A stretch of 61,463 nt of DNA from Coriobacteriaceae bacterium. Lineage in GTDB: Bacteria > Actinomycetota > Coriobacteriia > Coriobacteriales > UMGS124. Location: NCBI GenBank assembly GCA_019421015.1, contig JAHZGC010000004.1, forward strand, positions 126,367-187,829, in the 5' to 3' direction. Each line of letters opens with the position of its first letter. Position 1 is the stretch's first letter. Below the pieces are notes generated by a model, which did not search any database, was not told where the DNA came from, and saw only the letters and a program-made list of their open reading frames with translations. A program made the position numbers and the translations under genes. Positions 8,103 to 17,710 of this stretch are shown here, piece by piece.

Positions 8103-9635
8103 ATGGAACGGGAGCTGTTCGCGGCGCGGCTTAGAGACGCCATGAATGCCCGGGGCTGCAAGCAGGTGGACCTTGTGCGCGCCGCCGAGAACGCGGGCGT
8201 CAAGCTCGGCAAGAGCCACGTGAGCCAGTATGTGGCCGGAAAGACCGTCCCGCGCGCCGACGTGCTGCGGTTCTTGGCGCTGACCCTCGAGGTCGACGAG
8301 GACTGGCTGCGCGGGGCCGAGGCTGCGCGGGGAATCGAGCACGAGGTCGCCGCGGAGGCCGCCGAGGAGAGGATCGACAGGTCGGAGCCGGTGGGCTCCG
8401 TGCCACAGGGAGGAACCAAGATGCGCGAGTTCAAGAAGTCGTCCAAGCTCGACAACGTGCTCTACGACGTGCGCGGCCCGGTGCTCGAGGAGGCCGAGCG
8501 CATGGAGGCCGAGGGCACCCACGTGCTCAAGTTGAATATCGGCAACCCCGCGCCGTTCGGCTTTAGGACCCCCGACGAGGTGGTCTATGACATGCGCCGG
8601 CAGCTCACCGAGTGCGAGGGCTACTCGGCGTCGAAGGGCCTCTACACCGCGCGCAAGGCTATCATGCAGTACGCCCAGCTCAAGGGGTTGCCCAACGTAA
8701 CCATCGAGGACATCTACACCGGCAACGGCGCGAGCGAGCTCATCAACCTGAGCATGAGCGCCCTGGTCGACAGCGGCGACGAGGTGCTCGTGCCCAGCCC
8801 CGACTACCCCCTGTGGACCGCCTGCGTGAACCTGGCCGGGGGCACCGCCGTGCACTACATGTGCGACGAGCAGGCCAACTGGTATCCCGACATGGCCGAC
8901 ATCCGCTCCAAGATCACCGACCGCACCAAGGCCATCGTCATCATCAACCCCAACAACCCCACCGGTGCCCTGTACCCGCGCGAGGTGCTCCAAGAGATTA
9001 TAGACATCGCCCGCGAATACCAGCTCATCATCTTCTCGGACGAGATCTACGACCGCCTGGTCATGGACGACCTGGAGCACGTCTCGATCGCCAGCATGGC
9101 GCCCGACCTGTTCTGTGTGACCTTTAGCGGCCTCTCGAAGTCGCACATGATCGCCGGCTACCGCATCGGCTGGATGATCCTGAGCGGCAACAAGGAGTGC
9201 GCCCGCAGCTACATCGAGGGCCTCAACATGCTCTCGAACATGCGCCTGTGCTCCAACGTGCCCGCGCAGTCGATCGTGCAGACCTGCTTGGGCGGCCACC
9301 AGAGCGTCAAGGGCTACATCCGTCCGGGCGGCCGCGTCTACGAGCAGCGCGACTTTATCTACAACGCCCTGAACTCGATCCCCGGCGTGTCGGCGGTCAA
9401 GCCCCGGGCGGCGTTCTACATCTTCCCCAAGCTCGACCGCGAGATGTACCACATCACCGACGACGACAAGTTCGCCCTGGACCTGCTCAAAGACAAGAAG
9501 GTCCTCATCGTGCCGGGCAAGGGCTTTAACTGGATGGAGCCGGGCTACTTCCGCATCGTCTACCTGCCGCGCATCGAGGTGCTCCAGGAGGCGGTTGAGA
9601 AGCTTGCGGACTTCTTGAGCTACTATAGGCAGTAA
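8103..9635 (+). CDS. HTH domain fused to PLP-dependent aminotransferase (AlaA-like)
   Basis: 510 residues from ATG 8103, which follows GGCGGGGAG. Residues ~1-75 form an XRE-type helix-turn-helix (LRDAMNARGCKQVDLVRAAE, then SHVSQYVAGKTVPRADVLRFLALTLEVDEDWL). From ~107 the protein is a class I/II aminotransferase of the alanine-transaminase group: NPNNPTGALY, a D-E-I-Y-D motif, and the PLP lysine in FSGLSKSHMIAGYRIGW. The join contains GGGAGGA (8408-8414) six bases before an in-frame ATG 8421 that would start the aminotransferase alone at its normal length (~404 residues). The gene could therefore give both a fusion and a free enzyme. It probably makes alanine from pyruvate and glutamate; regulation by the HTH part is inferred. 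Confidence 0.85.
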   Translation: MERELFAARLRDAMNARGCKQVDLVRAAENAGVKLGKSHVSQYVAGKTVPRADVLRFLALTLEVDEDWLRGAEAARGIEHEVAAEAAEERIDRSEPVGSVPQGGTKMREFKKSSKLDNVLYDVRGPVLEEAERMEAEGTHVLKLNIGNPAPFGFRTPDEVVYDMRRQLTECEGYSASKGLYTARKAIMQYAQLKGLPNVTIEDIYTGNGASELINLSMSALVDSGDEVLVPSPDYPLWTACVNLAGGTAVHYMCDEQANWYPDMADIRSKITDRTKAIVIINPNNPTGALYPREVLQEIIDIAREYQLIIFSDEIYDRLVMDDLEHVSIASMAPDLFCVTFSGLSKSHMIAGYRIGWMILSGNKECARSYIEGLNMLSNMRLCSNVPAQSIVQTCLGGHQSVKGYIRPGGRVYEQRDFIYNALNSIPGVSAVKPRAAFYIFPKLDREMYHITDDDKFALDLLKDKKVLIVPGKGFNWMEPGYFRIVYLPRIEVLQEAVEKLADFLSYYRQ

Positions 9636-9696
9636 AGCGGGTACGCGCGGCGCGCGGCGTGGGCCGGGCGCTGGTGGCTGGAGCTGCCGTGGTGAG

Positions 9697-9920
9697 TGGA
9701 CGAGATCGGAACTTCGCGACTTTCTAGGGGTGGCCGGTGGACGAGACTGGAACTTTGCGACGCGAAATGTGGGCGTAGGGGATGGTCGGCGCAAGTATGA
9801 ACGGATTCTGCCTGGGGTGATACCGTTCTAGATAAAGATGCTACCCAAAAAGCATGTCGCAAAACCCCGATCTCGTCCATCGCGGCCCCTTGAGAAGTCG
9901 CATAGTTAGGATTTCGTCCA
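9697..9920. repeat. 224-bp imperfect palindrome with 65-bp arms
   Basis: A 24-bp motif (GGACGAGAT...TTGCGAC type) occurs four times: direct at 9697-9720 and 9738-9761, inverted at 9856-9879 and 9897-9920. The step is 41 bp in both halves and the 17-bp spacers are also related (TTTCTAGGGG against TTCTCAAGGGG). The unit is therefore an inverted repeat with arms 9697-9761 and 9856-9920 around ~94 bp. No coding capacity is visible. It resembles a REP/BIME-like or miniature transposable element. Confidence 0.7.
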
Positions 9921-10011
9921 CGGCCGCGATGACCGAGACGATGACGGGTAGCGTGCCGACCGGGATGCCGGCTCCCGGCGGCCCTCCGCGCAAACGGGGG
10001 CGACGCCAAAA

Positions 10012-10237
10012 GCCGAGATACTTCCGCAAGATAGGGGTTCGGGATAGGCGTCATGAGGCTGGGGATGACTGCTGTAGGTCGCTGCTATCGCGTGACTAGG
10101 GGAGTCTCCAACAAACACCCAGTTCAGAAGGGGTGTTGGCTGCGGGGGTGACCTTCCTCGCGGGCAACCAGAAGACATCGGGGCGTGTCGGCGGCCCCCT
10201 GCCCTATCCAGAACCCCCCTTGTGCGGAAACATCTCG
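10012..10237. repeat. ~226-bp inverted-repeat element, copy 1
   Basis: The left end 10012-10048 and the right end 10203-10237 are imperfect reverse complements: GGTTCGGGATAGG on the left matches CCTATCCAGAACC on the right, and GAGATACTTCCGC matches GCGGAAACATCTC. The interior around 10111-10200 is clearly similar to the reverse complement of 31010-31107, so a second copy lies inverted at 30977-31198. It has no open reading frame of its own and sits after the end of addA, next to the 9697 palindrome. It looks like a miniature inverted-repeat element. Confidence 0.7.
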
Positions 10238-10337
10238 ACTTTCGCCGTTGGAGCAAAAAGGCCCTACGACGAAAGCCGAGATCCCACGCTTGCCCGAGAC
10301 GACCGGGTGGCGACCATGCGCGCGTGCCGCCCGCGCC

Positions 10338-13300
10338 CTATGCCTCCTTCGCCCCGTATGCCTCCCGGATCGTCTCCTCCAACTCCTGCCGCTGCGCCTG
10401 CTCGTAGCGATAGGCCACCACCTGTGGCTGGGACGGATCTTGCTCGTCGCGCTGCTGGACGCGGACGAACCTGAGCTCCACGGCCCCATAGCCGCCGGAC
10501 AGCGCAGCGTAGGCGTAGCACATGGCCTGCAGGCGGTGCTTGACCTGCAGCTGCTCGGGGGTCTCTTGACGAGAACCGCCGGTCTTGTAGTCCACGACGA
10601 GTGCGGTTTGCTCGGCGGCCGGTTTGGCCTGGTCACAGCAGAGCAGGTCGATTGAGCCCTCAAGGTGCAGCGGCTCGCCCTGGGGACCCTGCAGCGTGAT
10701 GCAGAAGGGTGCCTCGGCCAGAAGGTGCGGATAGGCAATGGCGTCGCAGGCCACGTTGGAGGTGGCCCAGCGCGCCACCGCGCCCTTCAGAGCGGGGAGC
10801 TTCTCCACAGGGGCGCCCCAGGTTTTTAAGAAGGCCGCGAGCCGTTTGTCCGGGGGGATTTCCAGCTTGGCATCTCCGACGCCGGCCGTCCGTTTTGCCG
10901 TGAGGTTCTCCACCATCACCTGGCAGGCCTGGTGCAGAGCGGAGCCGAAGGCAACGGCCGAGGCGTTGACGCCGCCATTCGGTGCGGGTTGCGACTCGGT
11001 CGCGTCGGAAGCACCGTTTTCTGTGCGCTGCTCGGCGCGTACCTCGTCGGGATCGGTGGCCTCTTGGGCCTGGGTGCCGTGGGTAAGGCGGCTGTACGAG
11101 AACGACCCCGCCCGCAGCGGGTCGCAGGGGCGCTTGCCGGGAATGAGGTCGCTCAGGTGCTCGCCGTCGCGCGGGGGCTCGGGGACGTCCATCATCGCGG
11201 GGGCGGTGGCCTCATCTTCGGAACCCCCTTCATCATTGTTGGAACCGAGTTCCGCTGCCATGGTGGGTGTGAGGTAGTCGGTCGCCGGCTCGCCATTGAT
11301 GAGGAGGTCCCCGCTGTCGCCGAACTCAAGCCTCATGCGTTCGGTCACCGCGCGGCGCTCCCCACCAAACTCGATGCCCTCGGGGGCGGTTTTGTAATCC
11401 TCGTATTCGCCAAAGAGGGCTTGGCGCAGGTCGTCAAGAATCGTCGAGGACGCGGTGACGTTGTCCATGTTCACGACTATGACGAGCGCCTCGCGCGGGC
11501 GGGTCGCACCAACGTAGAACTTGCGCCGCAGCTCGGCAATCTCCTCGCTGATGGCGCGGTTGCGGATGGCTTCGTCGAACTCGAGGGCGTTTTCGGCCTC
11601 CTCAAGGTTTTGGCAGGGGGTAATCAGGGAACCGGCCGCTGCCAAGCGTTCGATCATCTTGGGAGACAAGCCCAAATCGGAGAGCTTGTCAAACGATGTG
11701 CCGTCTGCGGTCGAGGCGGAGGGTTTAAGCGTGAGGTAGATCTTGTCGCCCATTGTCTCAAGAAAGAGGGAGCCTTTTGAGGCGCGTTCGTTGTAGAAAT
11801 CCGCCAATGCCACGATGGGGAACTCGAGCCCCTTGGAGGAGTGAATGGTGAGGATGCGAACTGCATCCTGCTGTTCGGCCATGAGTGCGCCGGGTTTTTC
11901 TTTGAGGCTGCCTCCCTCGAGTTTGTGAGAGAGACGCGCTGCTGTTGCCGGGATTCCGCGGGGGGCTGTCGGGTCGCTTTCGATGGATTCGATGAGACGA
12001 ATGGTTTTGAGAACGTTGGCCGCACTTGCCATGCCTTCGGGCCCGTTGCTCTGAAGGCGGTCAAGCCATCCGGACGCTATGACCAGCTCAAGCATGCTGG
12101 CGGACGCTCCGCGACTGTCCGCGTCAGCCACGGCTGCGGTGAGAAGGGAACCGGCAAGCCGTATCCGGGGCGAGGAGCTGGTCGCATGAGAGACGAGCAG
12201 GCCGTTCCAGAGAGGTCGGCGTTCCCCGTCGGGCGCGTGACCAAGCAGGTAAAGCTCGTCGGCTCCGAGGCCGAAAGCCGACCCAGTGAGCGCAGAGCGT
12301 AGATTTGCGCTGTCCCAGGGGTCTGCAATGGCTGCAAGCAACGAGTTGATCTCGCGGGCTTCGGGCGTTGCGGCAAAGCCGGAGCCGCCGGTCACGATGC
12401 AGGGAATTCCATGAGACCTCAACGTTCGTGCGTAGACTTCGGCACGACCCATGGTACCGAGAAGGATTACCATGTCGCCCCAACGTTGGTTTGGCGCATC
12501 GGCGTGCAATGTTTCGAACCGGCGGGCGATTGCCTCAGCCTCAACAAAATGACGCACGTCGGTGTTGGCCCCGCTGCCGCGCATACTCGTGGTGGCGACC
12601 ACGTCGATACGGGGGACGTCGGGGAAAGGGTTGCGTGCGTCATGGTCGTTTTCCCAGCCGAGTTCGATGAACTCGCCGCTTTTGCCAAAGACCTGCGGTG
12701 CGCCGAACAGGCGGTTGACGAAGGCGATGATGTCACCGTGGGAGCGGAAGTTCTTACCGAGCTCGCGGTACATGCCGCCCTGGGGTTCGAGCGAACGCAT
12801 CTCTTGTTTGTGGGCGCAGTAGGTGTCCACGTCTGCCCCGCGGAAGCGATAGATGCTCTGCTGTGTATCGCCTACGGTGCAGAGGTGCCGGTTGTTCGCG
12901 GTCAGGTGTGAGATGAGGGCGATCTGCAGGGCGCTGGTGTCTTGGAACTCGTCGACCATGACCAATTTGAAGTGATCCGCGTAGCGGCTTGCTATGGACG
13001 GCTGCGTCTCAAACGCCTCGAGGGTTTTGTGGAGCAGGTCATCTTGGTCAAGAACGCCGTGCTCCGCCTTGGCGTTGGAGAAGAGCTCCTGCACCCGTCG
13101 CGCGACGGCAAGAAGTTCGGAGCGTGCCGGAAGGACCAATCCCAACAAGCAGGTCTTGGCCAGCCGTATGATGGACTGTCGGAAGATAGCGTAACCGGTT
13201 GCAAAGGGCTCCGTTCTTGTCCGGCTGCCAAAGTCCAGATCAATTCTTGCGAGGGCTTCGGCGACGTCGGCATAGGTGCACTCGCGGCGCTGCATGAGAA

Positions 13301-14060
13301 ACTCAAAGGCGGGCATGCCGGTATCGGCGTTTTTGACGACATCGAAGGCACGTTGGGTGAATTGTTCCTTTTGCTTGCCAGTCGTGCTGACGCCCGTGCT
13401 CGCCACGGCTTCAAGGGTTGCCATGGCGTCATAGGCTTCCCGCGCCAACTCGTGAGGGCTCTCGGGCTCCGCTGTGACCACCGCGTCCAGTCCCCCGCGC
13501 ACGTTCGAGGCGGTGTTGATAAGCTCGAGCACCATCTTGGCCACGTTTGACTCCCCGTCGGCCTTCTCGTACTCCTCAAAAAGGTGCTGGTAGTTGGAGA
13601 AGGCAGCCCCTTCCTCGTCGTCTCCGACCGCCCCCGCCTCGGCCAGGGCTTCGTTCACGCAGTCGATCAGCAGACGGTCGCGGTCGGTCTCGTCGAGCAG
13701 GCCGAACTCGGGGTCGAGCCCCAGCTCCAGGGCGCATTCGTGCAGGATGCGCGAGCACATGCCGTGAATCGTGCTGATCCAGCTGGCGTCCACCTTGAGG
13801 GCCTGCTCGGCAAGACCTTCCTCACGCAGGCGGTTGCGCACGCGCGCCTTGATCTCGCTGGCGGCGAGCTCGGTGAAGGTGATGGCCAGGATTTGGTCGA
13901 TGTCGTCGACCCCGCTTTCGTCGGGGTTGAGCAGGGCGTAGGCGATGCGCTGGGTGAGCATGAACGTCTTGCCCGAGCCGGCGCCGGCCGAGACCAAAAG
14001 GGGGCCCCGCACATGCGTCACGCAGTCGCGCTGCTCGGGAGTGAGCGTGTCGAGGTTCAT
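10338..14060 (-). CDS. addA: AddA-type helicase-nuclease subunit
   Basis: 1240 residues. It is a UvrD-family superfamily 1 helicase with all motifs visible: Walker A GAGSGKT (26-32), motif Ia AITFTELAASEIKARV, motif II VMVDEFQDTSALQ, motif III GDTQQSIYRFRGAD, motif V HSSKGLEFPIVALADF and motif VI YVGATRPREALVIV. The C-terminal PD-(D/E)XK nuclease has G-S-I-D-L-L and V-V-D-Y-K-T-G near residue 1170. With AddB it resects double-strand DNA ends for RecA recombination. Its ATG abuts the addB stop (TAGATG), so translation is probably coupled. About 1240 residues is the usual AddA length. Confidence 0.9.
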   Translation of the reverse strand: MNLDTLTPEQRDCVTHVRGPLLVSAGAGSGKTFMLTQRIAYALLNPDESGVDDIDQILAITFTELAASEIKARVRNRLREEGLAEQALKVDASWISTIHGMCSRILHECALELGLDPEFGLLDETDRDRLLIDCVNEALAEAGAVGDDEEGAAFSNYQHLFEEYEKADGESNVAKMVLELINTASNVRGGLDAVVTAEPESPHELAREAYDAMATLEAVASTGVSTTGKQKEQFTQRAFDVVKNADTGMPAFEFLMQRRECTYADVAEALARIDLDFGSRTRTEPFATGYAIFRQSIIRLAKTCLLGLVLPARSELLAVARRVQELFSNAKAEHGVLDQDDLLHKTLEAFETQPSIASRYADHFKLVMVDEFQDTSALQIALISHLTANNRHLCTVGDTQQSIYRFRGADVDTYCAHKQEMRSLEPQGGMYRELGKNFRSHGDIIAFVNRLFGAPQVFGKSGEFIELGWENDHDARNPFPDVPRIDVVATTSMRGSGANTDVRHFVEAEAIARRFETLHADAPNQRWGDMVILLGTMGRAEVYARTLRSHGIPCIVTGGSGFAATPEAREINSLLAAIADPWDSANLRSALTGSAFGLGADELYLLGHAPDGERRPLWNGLLVSHATSSSPRIRLAGSLLTAAVADADSRGASASMLELVIASGWLDRLQSNGPEGMASAANVLKTIRLIESIESDPTAPRGIPATAARLSHKLEGGSLKEKPGALMAEQQDAVRILTIHSSKGLEFPIVALADFYNERASKGSLFLETMGDKIYLTLKPSASTADGTSFDKLSDLGLSPKMIERLAAAGSLITPCQNLEEAENALEFDEAIRNRAISEEIAELRRKFYVGATRPREALVIVVNMDNVTASSTILDDLRQALFGEYEDYKTAPEGIEFGGERRAVTERMRLEFGDSGDLLINGEPATDYLTPTMAAELGSNNDEGGSEDEATAPAMMDVPEPPRDGEHLSDLIPGKRPCDPLRAGSFSYSRLTHGTQAQEATDPDEVRAEQRTENGASDATESQPAPNGGVNASAVAFGSALHQACQVMVENLTAKRTAGVGDAKLEIPPDKRLAAFLKTWGAPVEKLPALKGAVARWATSNVACDAIAYPHLLAEAPFCITLQGPQGEPLHLEGSIDLLCCDQAKPAAEQTALVVDYKTGGSRQETPEQLQVKHRLQAMCYAYAALSGGYGAVELRFVRVQQRDEQDPSQPQVVAYRYEQAQRQELEETIREAYGAKEA

Positions 14061-17000
14061 CTACTTCGCCTTCTTCTTGGGGCAGCTGTTGACCTTGCAG
14101 TGCTCGCACGAGTTTGCGCCAAAGCGGGGGCGCGGGGACACGTCACCGCTGCGCAGGCGGTCCATGGCGCTCGCGACCTCGTCCTCCACGTAGGAGAGCA
14201 GGTGTTGGAAGCCGCTCGACCCGTCTTCGGCAGGCTCCACGAGGTTCTTCTCGTCCAGATAGGAGCCTGAGGCGGCCAGCTTTCCGGCAATGGCGGTGTC
14301 GAGGAAACCCTGGGCGCGGTTGCGGTTGTAGGAGATGTAGATGGCGCCCACGGCCCGGGTGCCGGGGTTTACCTTCTGCAGGGCGCTGGCGTACATGAGC
14401 ACCTGGCAATGCTGGGGCAGGGGGTCTACGGGCTCGGGCGGCTTGTTCTTGGTCGCCCGCTTGGGCCGGGGGACGCTGTAACCGTTGTTGCCGACGGCAC
14501 CCTTGTAGTCGATGATCAGGGCCCGTCCTTGGTCGTCCTCGTCGATGCGGTGCACCGCGCCGCGCAGCTTCACGCCGCCGTAGGTGATGGCGTCGGGCTC
14601 GCCGAACGTCCACTGGTGGCGCTTGGGCGCAAAGCCGCTCGGCAGCAGTGCGTCGCGCTCCGCGCAGCTTTGCAGGTTGCGGCGCAGGGCGTCGAGGCGT
14701 CTCCACTCGAGGTTCGTGGTGGGAACGAGGGGATGGTCGGAGCCCTCTTGGGACGCGAGGACCTTGTCGAAGCACTCGTCGAGCACCGGTCCCCAGAGCG
14801 CCTGGTCGGCCTTGCCGCCGACGCGCCGGACGTCCATGGCGGCCAGGGCCTCGTGGAACGCGGTGAGCACCTGGCGCGAGAAGGAGCCCTCCTCGCGGGG
14901 GCCAAAGGTGACGTCGGGCGTGTCGGAGGGCACCTGGCGTTCGTAGAACCAGCGCAAGGGGCAGCTCAGGTAGGTCTCGAGCTCAGCGGGCGACCACAGG
15001 CGCTCCGGGCTTGCCATGCGGGCCAGGGCCTCGTCGCTCGTGGGCACCACCGCGGGTACCGGCGCCGAGAGGGTGACGGGCGTCCAGGTCACGGGGCTGG
15101 CCAGCAACGAGAAGCGCTCCTCGCCCATGGTCTCGTAGGAGAGCCGCCCGTCCTTCGGCAGGCCGGTCGTGCGGTCGAGGTCGTCGATGGCCGTGGGGTC
15201 GGGGCGGTAGCAGTCCACGATCTCCTCGAAGAGGGCCGAGGGGCGCAGGGCCTTGGCCTCCGGGTCCTGGAGGCAGCGCTCAAAGACGACGCGCGACCGG
15301 GCACTCTCGAGGGCGGCGCGCATCTGGCGGCGCAGGCTCTGGAGGGTGGGGGTGGCGGGGGAGCAGCCCAGCGCCTCGAGGAACGCAGCCTGGGAGTCCG
15401 AGCGGTCTGCCACCGAGAACGCCTCGGCGGTCAGGTCGCAGACCACGACGGCGTCGAACGACCTGCCGTCGAGCTGGGCGAGCGTGCAGAACTCCACGGC
15501 GTTGGGGTTGCCGTCGAGCACGGCGGCCTGGCGCTGCGCGGCTACGTCGTTTGGGGGTACGCTCACCCACGAGACGGGAACCGCAGTGCTTCCCAGCAGG
15601 CGCTCGAGCGACGGCAGCGGCTGGTCTGGGGGGAGAAGCTCTTGGGTGGCGCGGGCGATCCTCGCTATGCTCGCGGCCGCCGCGCGCTCTTTGCGGTCGA
15701 CGACACCTGCGGGGGAGAGCGGTGCGACGAGGGCTTCGGCGGCGCGGGCGATATCTCCCTCACGCATGGCTTCGATGGCCTCGCAGATCGGGGGGAGCGG
15801 GGCCGGCTCCTGGGGGATCATCTCCGTCGCCGACACGTCCCCGGCCGGTGCGTCTGCGGTCAGCACCTGAGCCAGGGACGCCCAGGTGACAAGGGGCTCG
15901 GGTACGGGGCCGTTCGGATCGGGCAGCGTCGGTATGCCGGGCTGGGGCATGTGCTCGACGGCGGCCCGGGAGATGTCGGCCAGAAACGCTGACGCCCCCA
16001 TGAGCCGGTTCATGCGCCAGACGCAGTCGAGTTCCAGGGCGACCTGGGTCGGGAGGTCGGCCAGCGGGTTGCGGGCGACGTCGGCGGCCATGTCGCGCAG
16101 CCACGGGGCCGGGGCGTCCGAGGCCCGCTCTTCGCCGACGAGCGCCTCGAGCGTCAGGAGCAGCCTACCGACGTTGGTGGACAGCGCGGGCACCGATCCC
16201 CGGGCAAAGCAGGTTATGGCGCGACCGGGCGTCTCCGCCAGGCGCGACGCCACCGTGTCGGCGAGCTCGAGCGGGTGCTTGCAGGCCACGGCTATGGAGC
16301 GGGGTGCATGTCCCTCGGCCACGAGGCCACGCAGCGTCCGGGCGAGGAGCTCGGGCTCGGCGTAACGGCCGGAAGGTAGGCAGAAGCCCACGTCGCCCCG
16401 GGGCTCTATGGGTGCGCCCGCGGGGGACGAGAATAGGCGTTGGGCCAGCTCGGCGATCTCAGGGCTCGTCCAGGGACTTGTGGGGTTCTCGGACGCGAAG
16501 GTCTGATGCTCCACGGGCACGCCGGCGGCCCGGCACACCGCCTCGATGCGGGCCACGACGGTGCGCGTCGCCTCGAAGGCGGGGTTCTCGCCCAGTTGGG
16601 CCACCACGGTGACGCCCTCGTGGGCGGCGGCCGCGGCAACAAGGGCGACCTGGGGTTCGGAGAGGTCGAGGGGGCCGTCTATGACCAGGTGCACCCAGCC
16701 CGTCGACCCCATGGCCTGGGGAAGGAGCGCCGCAGCCTCTCCAGGTTCGACGAGCCCGTGCTCTGTGAGGATGCGCCCATAGGTGCGGCAGACCGCGAGA
16801 AGCTCCTGCTGCGCGGGGGAGAGACGCAGGTCGTGTTCCGAGGCGTTTGCATAGGCCTGGGTGCCACTTGCTTGGCGAACCACGCCTTCAAGGCAGGAGA
16901 CCATACCCTTGAGCTGGGTCTTGAGCAGCGAGCAGGGGGTGGTGTCGAGCGCCGCGATGGCGGCCGCCCGTCGCTGAGCGGGTGCGACGGGCGAGCGTCC

Positions 17001-17237
17001 GTCGCCGTAGAGGGACCAGCGCCCCAGGGCCCACGCCTCGAGCGTGGTGGTCTCGACCCCGAGGGCCGGCGTGCCTGCGTCGGCAAGGCGCTGCATCGTG
17101 CGTTCGGCACTTGCGCCGTTGGGCAGGATGCGGGCCACCCGAGGTGCATGCGTAAGGGCCTCGCGTACGGCGGCGTCGGCGGCAGCGATGCGCGCCTGGG
17201 CGAAGGGGACGTTCACAATGGTGAAGCGGGCTGCCAT
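14061..17237 (-). CDS. addB: AddB-like exonuclease subunit with Fe-S cluster cysteines
   Basis: 1058 residues from ATG 17237, behind AAGGAG (17247-17242); the open frame extends further but lacks a ribosome site. The C-terminal part has the PD-(D/E)XK nuclease signature G-A-V-H-R-I-D-E-D...LIIDYKGA. A Cys in YLSCPLRWFY and three in CEHCKVNSC near the end match the four cysteines of the AddB-type 4Fe-4S nuclease. The N-terminus lacks a recognisable Walker A (G-x-x-G-x-G-K-T), unlike Bacillus AddB, so it probably does not bind ATP. It forms the end-processing complex with the addA product. Confidence 0.8.
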   Translation of the reverse strand: MAARFTIVNVPFAQARIAAADAAVREALTHAPRVARILPNGASAERTMQRLADAGTPALGVETTTLEAWALGRWSLYGDGRSPVAPAQRRAAAIAALDTTPCSLLKTQLKGMVSCLEGVVRQASGTQAYANASEHDLRLSPAQQELLAVCRTYGRILTEHGLVEPGEAAALLPQAMGSTGWVHLVIDGPLDLSEPQVALVAAAAAHEGVTVVAQLGENPAFEATRTVVARIEAVCRAAGVPVEHQTFASENPTSPWTSPEIAELAQRLFSSPAGAPIEPRGDVGFCLPSGRYAEPELLARTLRGLVAEGHAPRSIAVACKHPLELADTVASRLAETPGRAITCFARGSVPALSTNVGRLLLTLEALVGEERASDAPAPWLRDMAADVARNPLADLPTQVALELDCVWRMNRLMGASAFLADISRAAVEHMPQPGIPTLPDPNGPVPEPLVTWASLAQVLTADAPAGDVSATEMIPQEPAPLPPICEAIEAMREGDIARAAEALVAPLSPAGVVDRKERAAAASIARIARATQELLPPDQPLPSLERLLGSTAVPVSWVSVPPNDVAAQRQAAVLDGNPNAVEFCTLAQLDGRSFDAVVVCDLTAEAFSVADRSDSQAAFLEALGCSPATPTLQSLRRQMRAALESARSRVVFERCLQDPEAKALRPSALFEEIVDCYRPDPTAIDDLDRTTGLPKDGRLSYETMGEERFSLLASPVTWTPVTLSAPVPAVVPTSDEALARMASPERLWSPAELETYLSCPLRWFYERQVPSDTPDVTFGPREEGSFSRQVLTAFHEALAAMDVRRVGGKADQALWGPVLDECFDKVLASQEGSDHPLVPTTNLEWRRLDALRRNLQSCAERDALLPSGFAPKRHQWTFGEPDAITYGGVKLRGAVHRIDEDDQGRALIIDYKGAVGNNGYSVPRPKRATKNKPPEPVDPLPQHCQVLMYASALQKVNPGTRAVGAIYISYNRNRAQGFLDTAIAGKLAASGSYLDEKNLVEPAEDGSSGFQHLLSYVEDEVASAMDRLRSGDVSPRPRFGANSCEHCKVNSCPKKKAK

Positions 17238-17440
17238 GGCGCTCCTTGGGTTTGGTGGCTGCCGGATGCGGCGTGTGCGGCAGTCTACCATCGTGGAATG
17301 GCGGAGTTGGGGAGGGGAGCGGGGGGCGTGCGGGTGCAGGCACGCCGAAAGGGATGCGGCAGGTTGTGAGGCTGGATGCGGAGAAGGACAAAGACCCCGG
17401 AAGGGTAGTAAAGCTAAATCTCTACGTTAGGCTGAGATGG

Positions 17441-17596
17441 ATGAAATGCGAAGAGTGCGATACCGTAGGGGGCTCGACTGGCAGAAACCCGAGAGCCATA
17501 TCTGACGTATTCTGCCCAGCATGCTCCCTTCCGTACGGCGACCGGTTGCTTGACCGCTTTTCGACCATCGCACAAAACTCTCCGGTTTCCCCTTGA
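17441..17596 (+). CDS. Possible small zinc-ribbon-like protein
   Basis: A 51-residue frame starting M-K-C-E-E-C and containing F-C-P-A-C about 25 residues later, so two C-x2-C pairs as in zinc ribbons. The ribosome site is weak, and the stop overlaps the -35 box of the next gene. It may be chance or a remnant. Confidence 0.2.
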   Translation: MKCEECDTVGGSTGRNPRAISDVFCPACSLPYGDRLLDRFSTIAQNSPVSP

Positions 17597-17622
17597 CTCC
17601 CGAGGGCCTCTGTCTATACTAA
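17595..17622 (+). promoter_or_regulatory. Promoter of the metal-resistance operon
   Basis: TTGACT at 17595-17600 and TATACT at 17617-17622 with a 16-bp spacer, a near-consensus housekeeping promoter. The ArsR operator begins seven bases after the -10 box. Confidence 0.8.
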
Positions 17623-17628
17623 CGTATG

Positions 17629-17650
17629 AACAAATGCTCATATGTTTACG
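17629..17650 (+). promoter_or_regulatory. SmtB/ArsR-type operator
   Basis: Imperfect inverted repeat TGAACA-N10-TGTTTA with further inner symmetry (ATG...CAT), giving two 10-bp arms around CT. This is the known arrangement of SmtB/CzrA-family operators. It covers the expected transcription start, so bound repressor would block initiation. Confidence 0.75.
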
Positions 17651-17710
17651 AATGCCATCTGCTTGCTGCGCCCTGCTTTGCCCGTCGCCGTCCCTAAGGA
17701 GTGGTCTCCC

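Noticed and set aside
17246..17596. A 116-residue protein upstream of the ArsR gene
   Set aside because: The N-terminal part has no start signal or protein character; only the last 51 codons are worth noting and were listed at low confidence.
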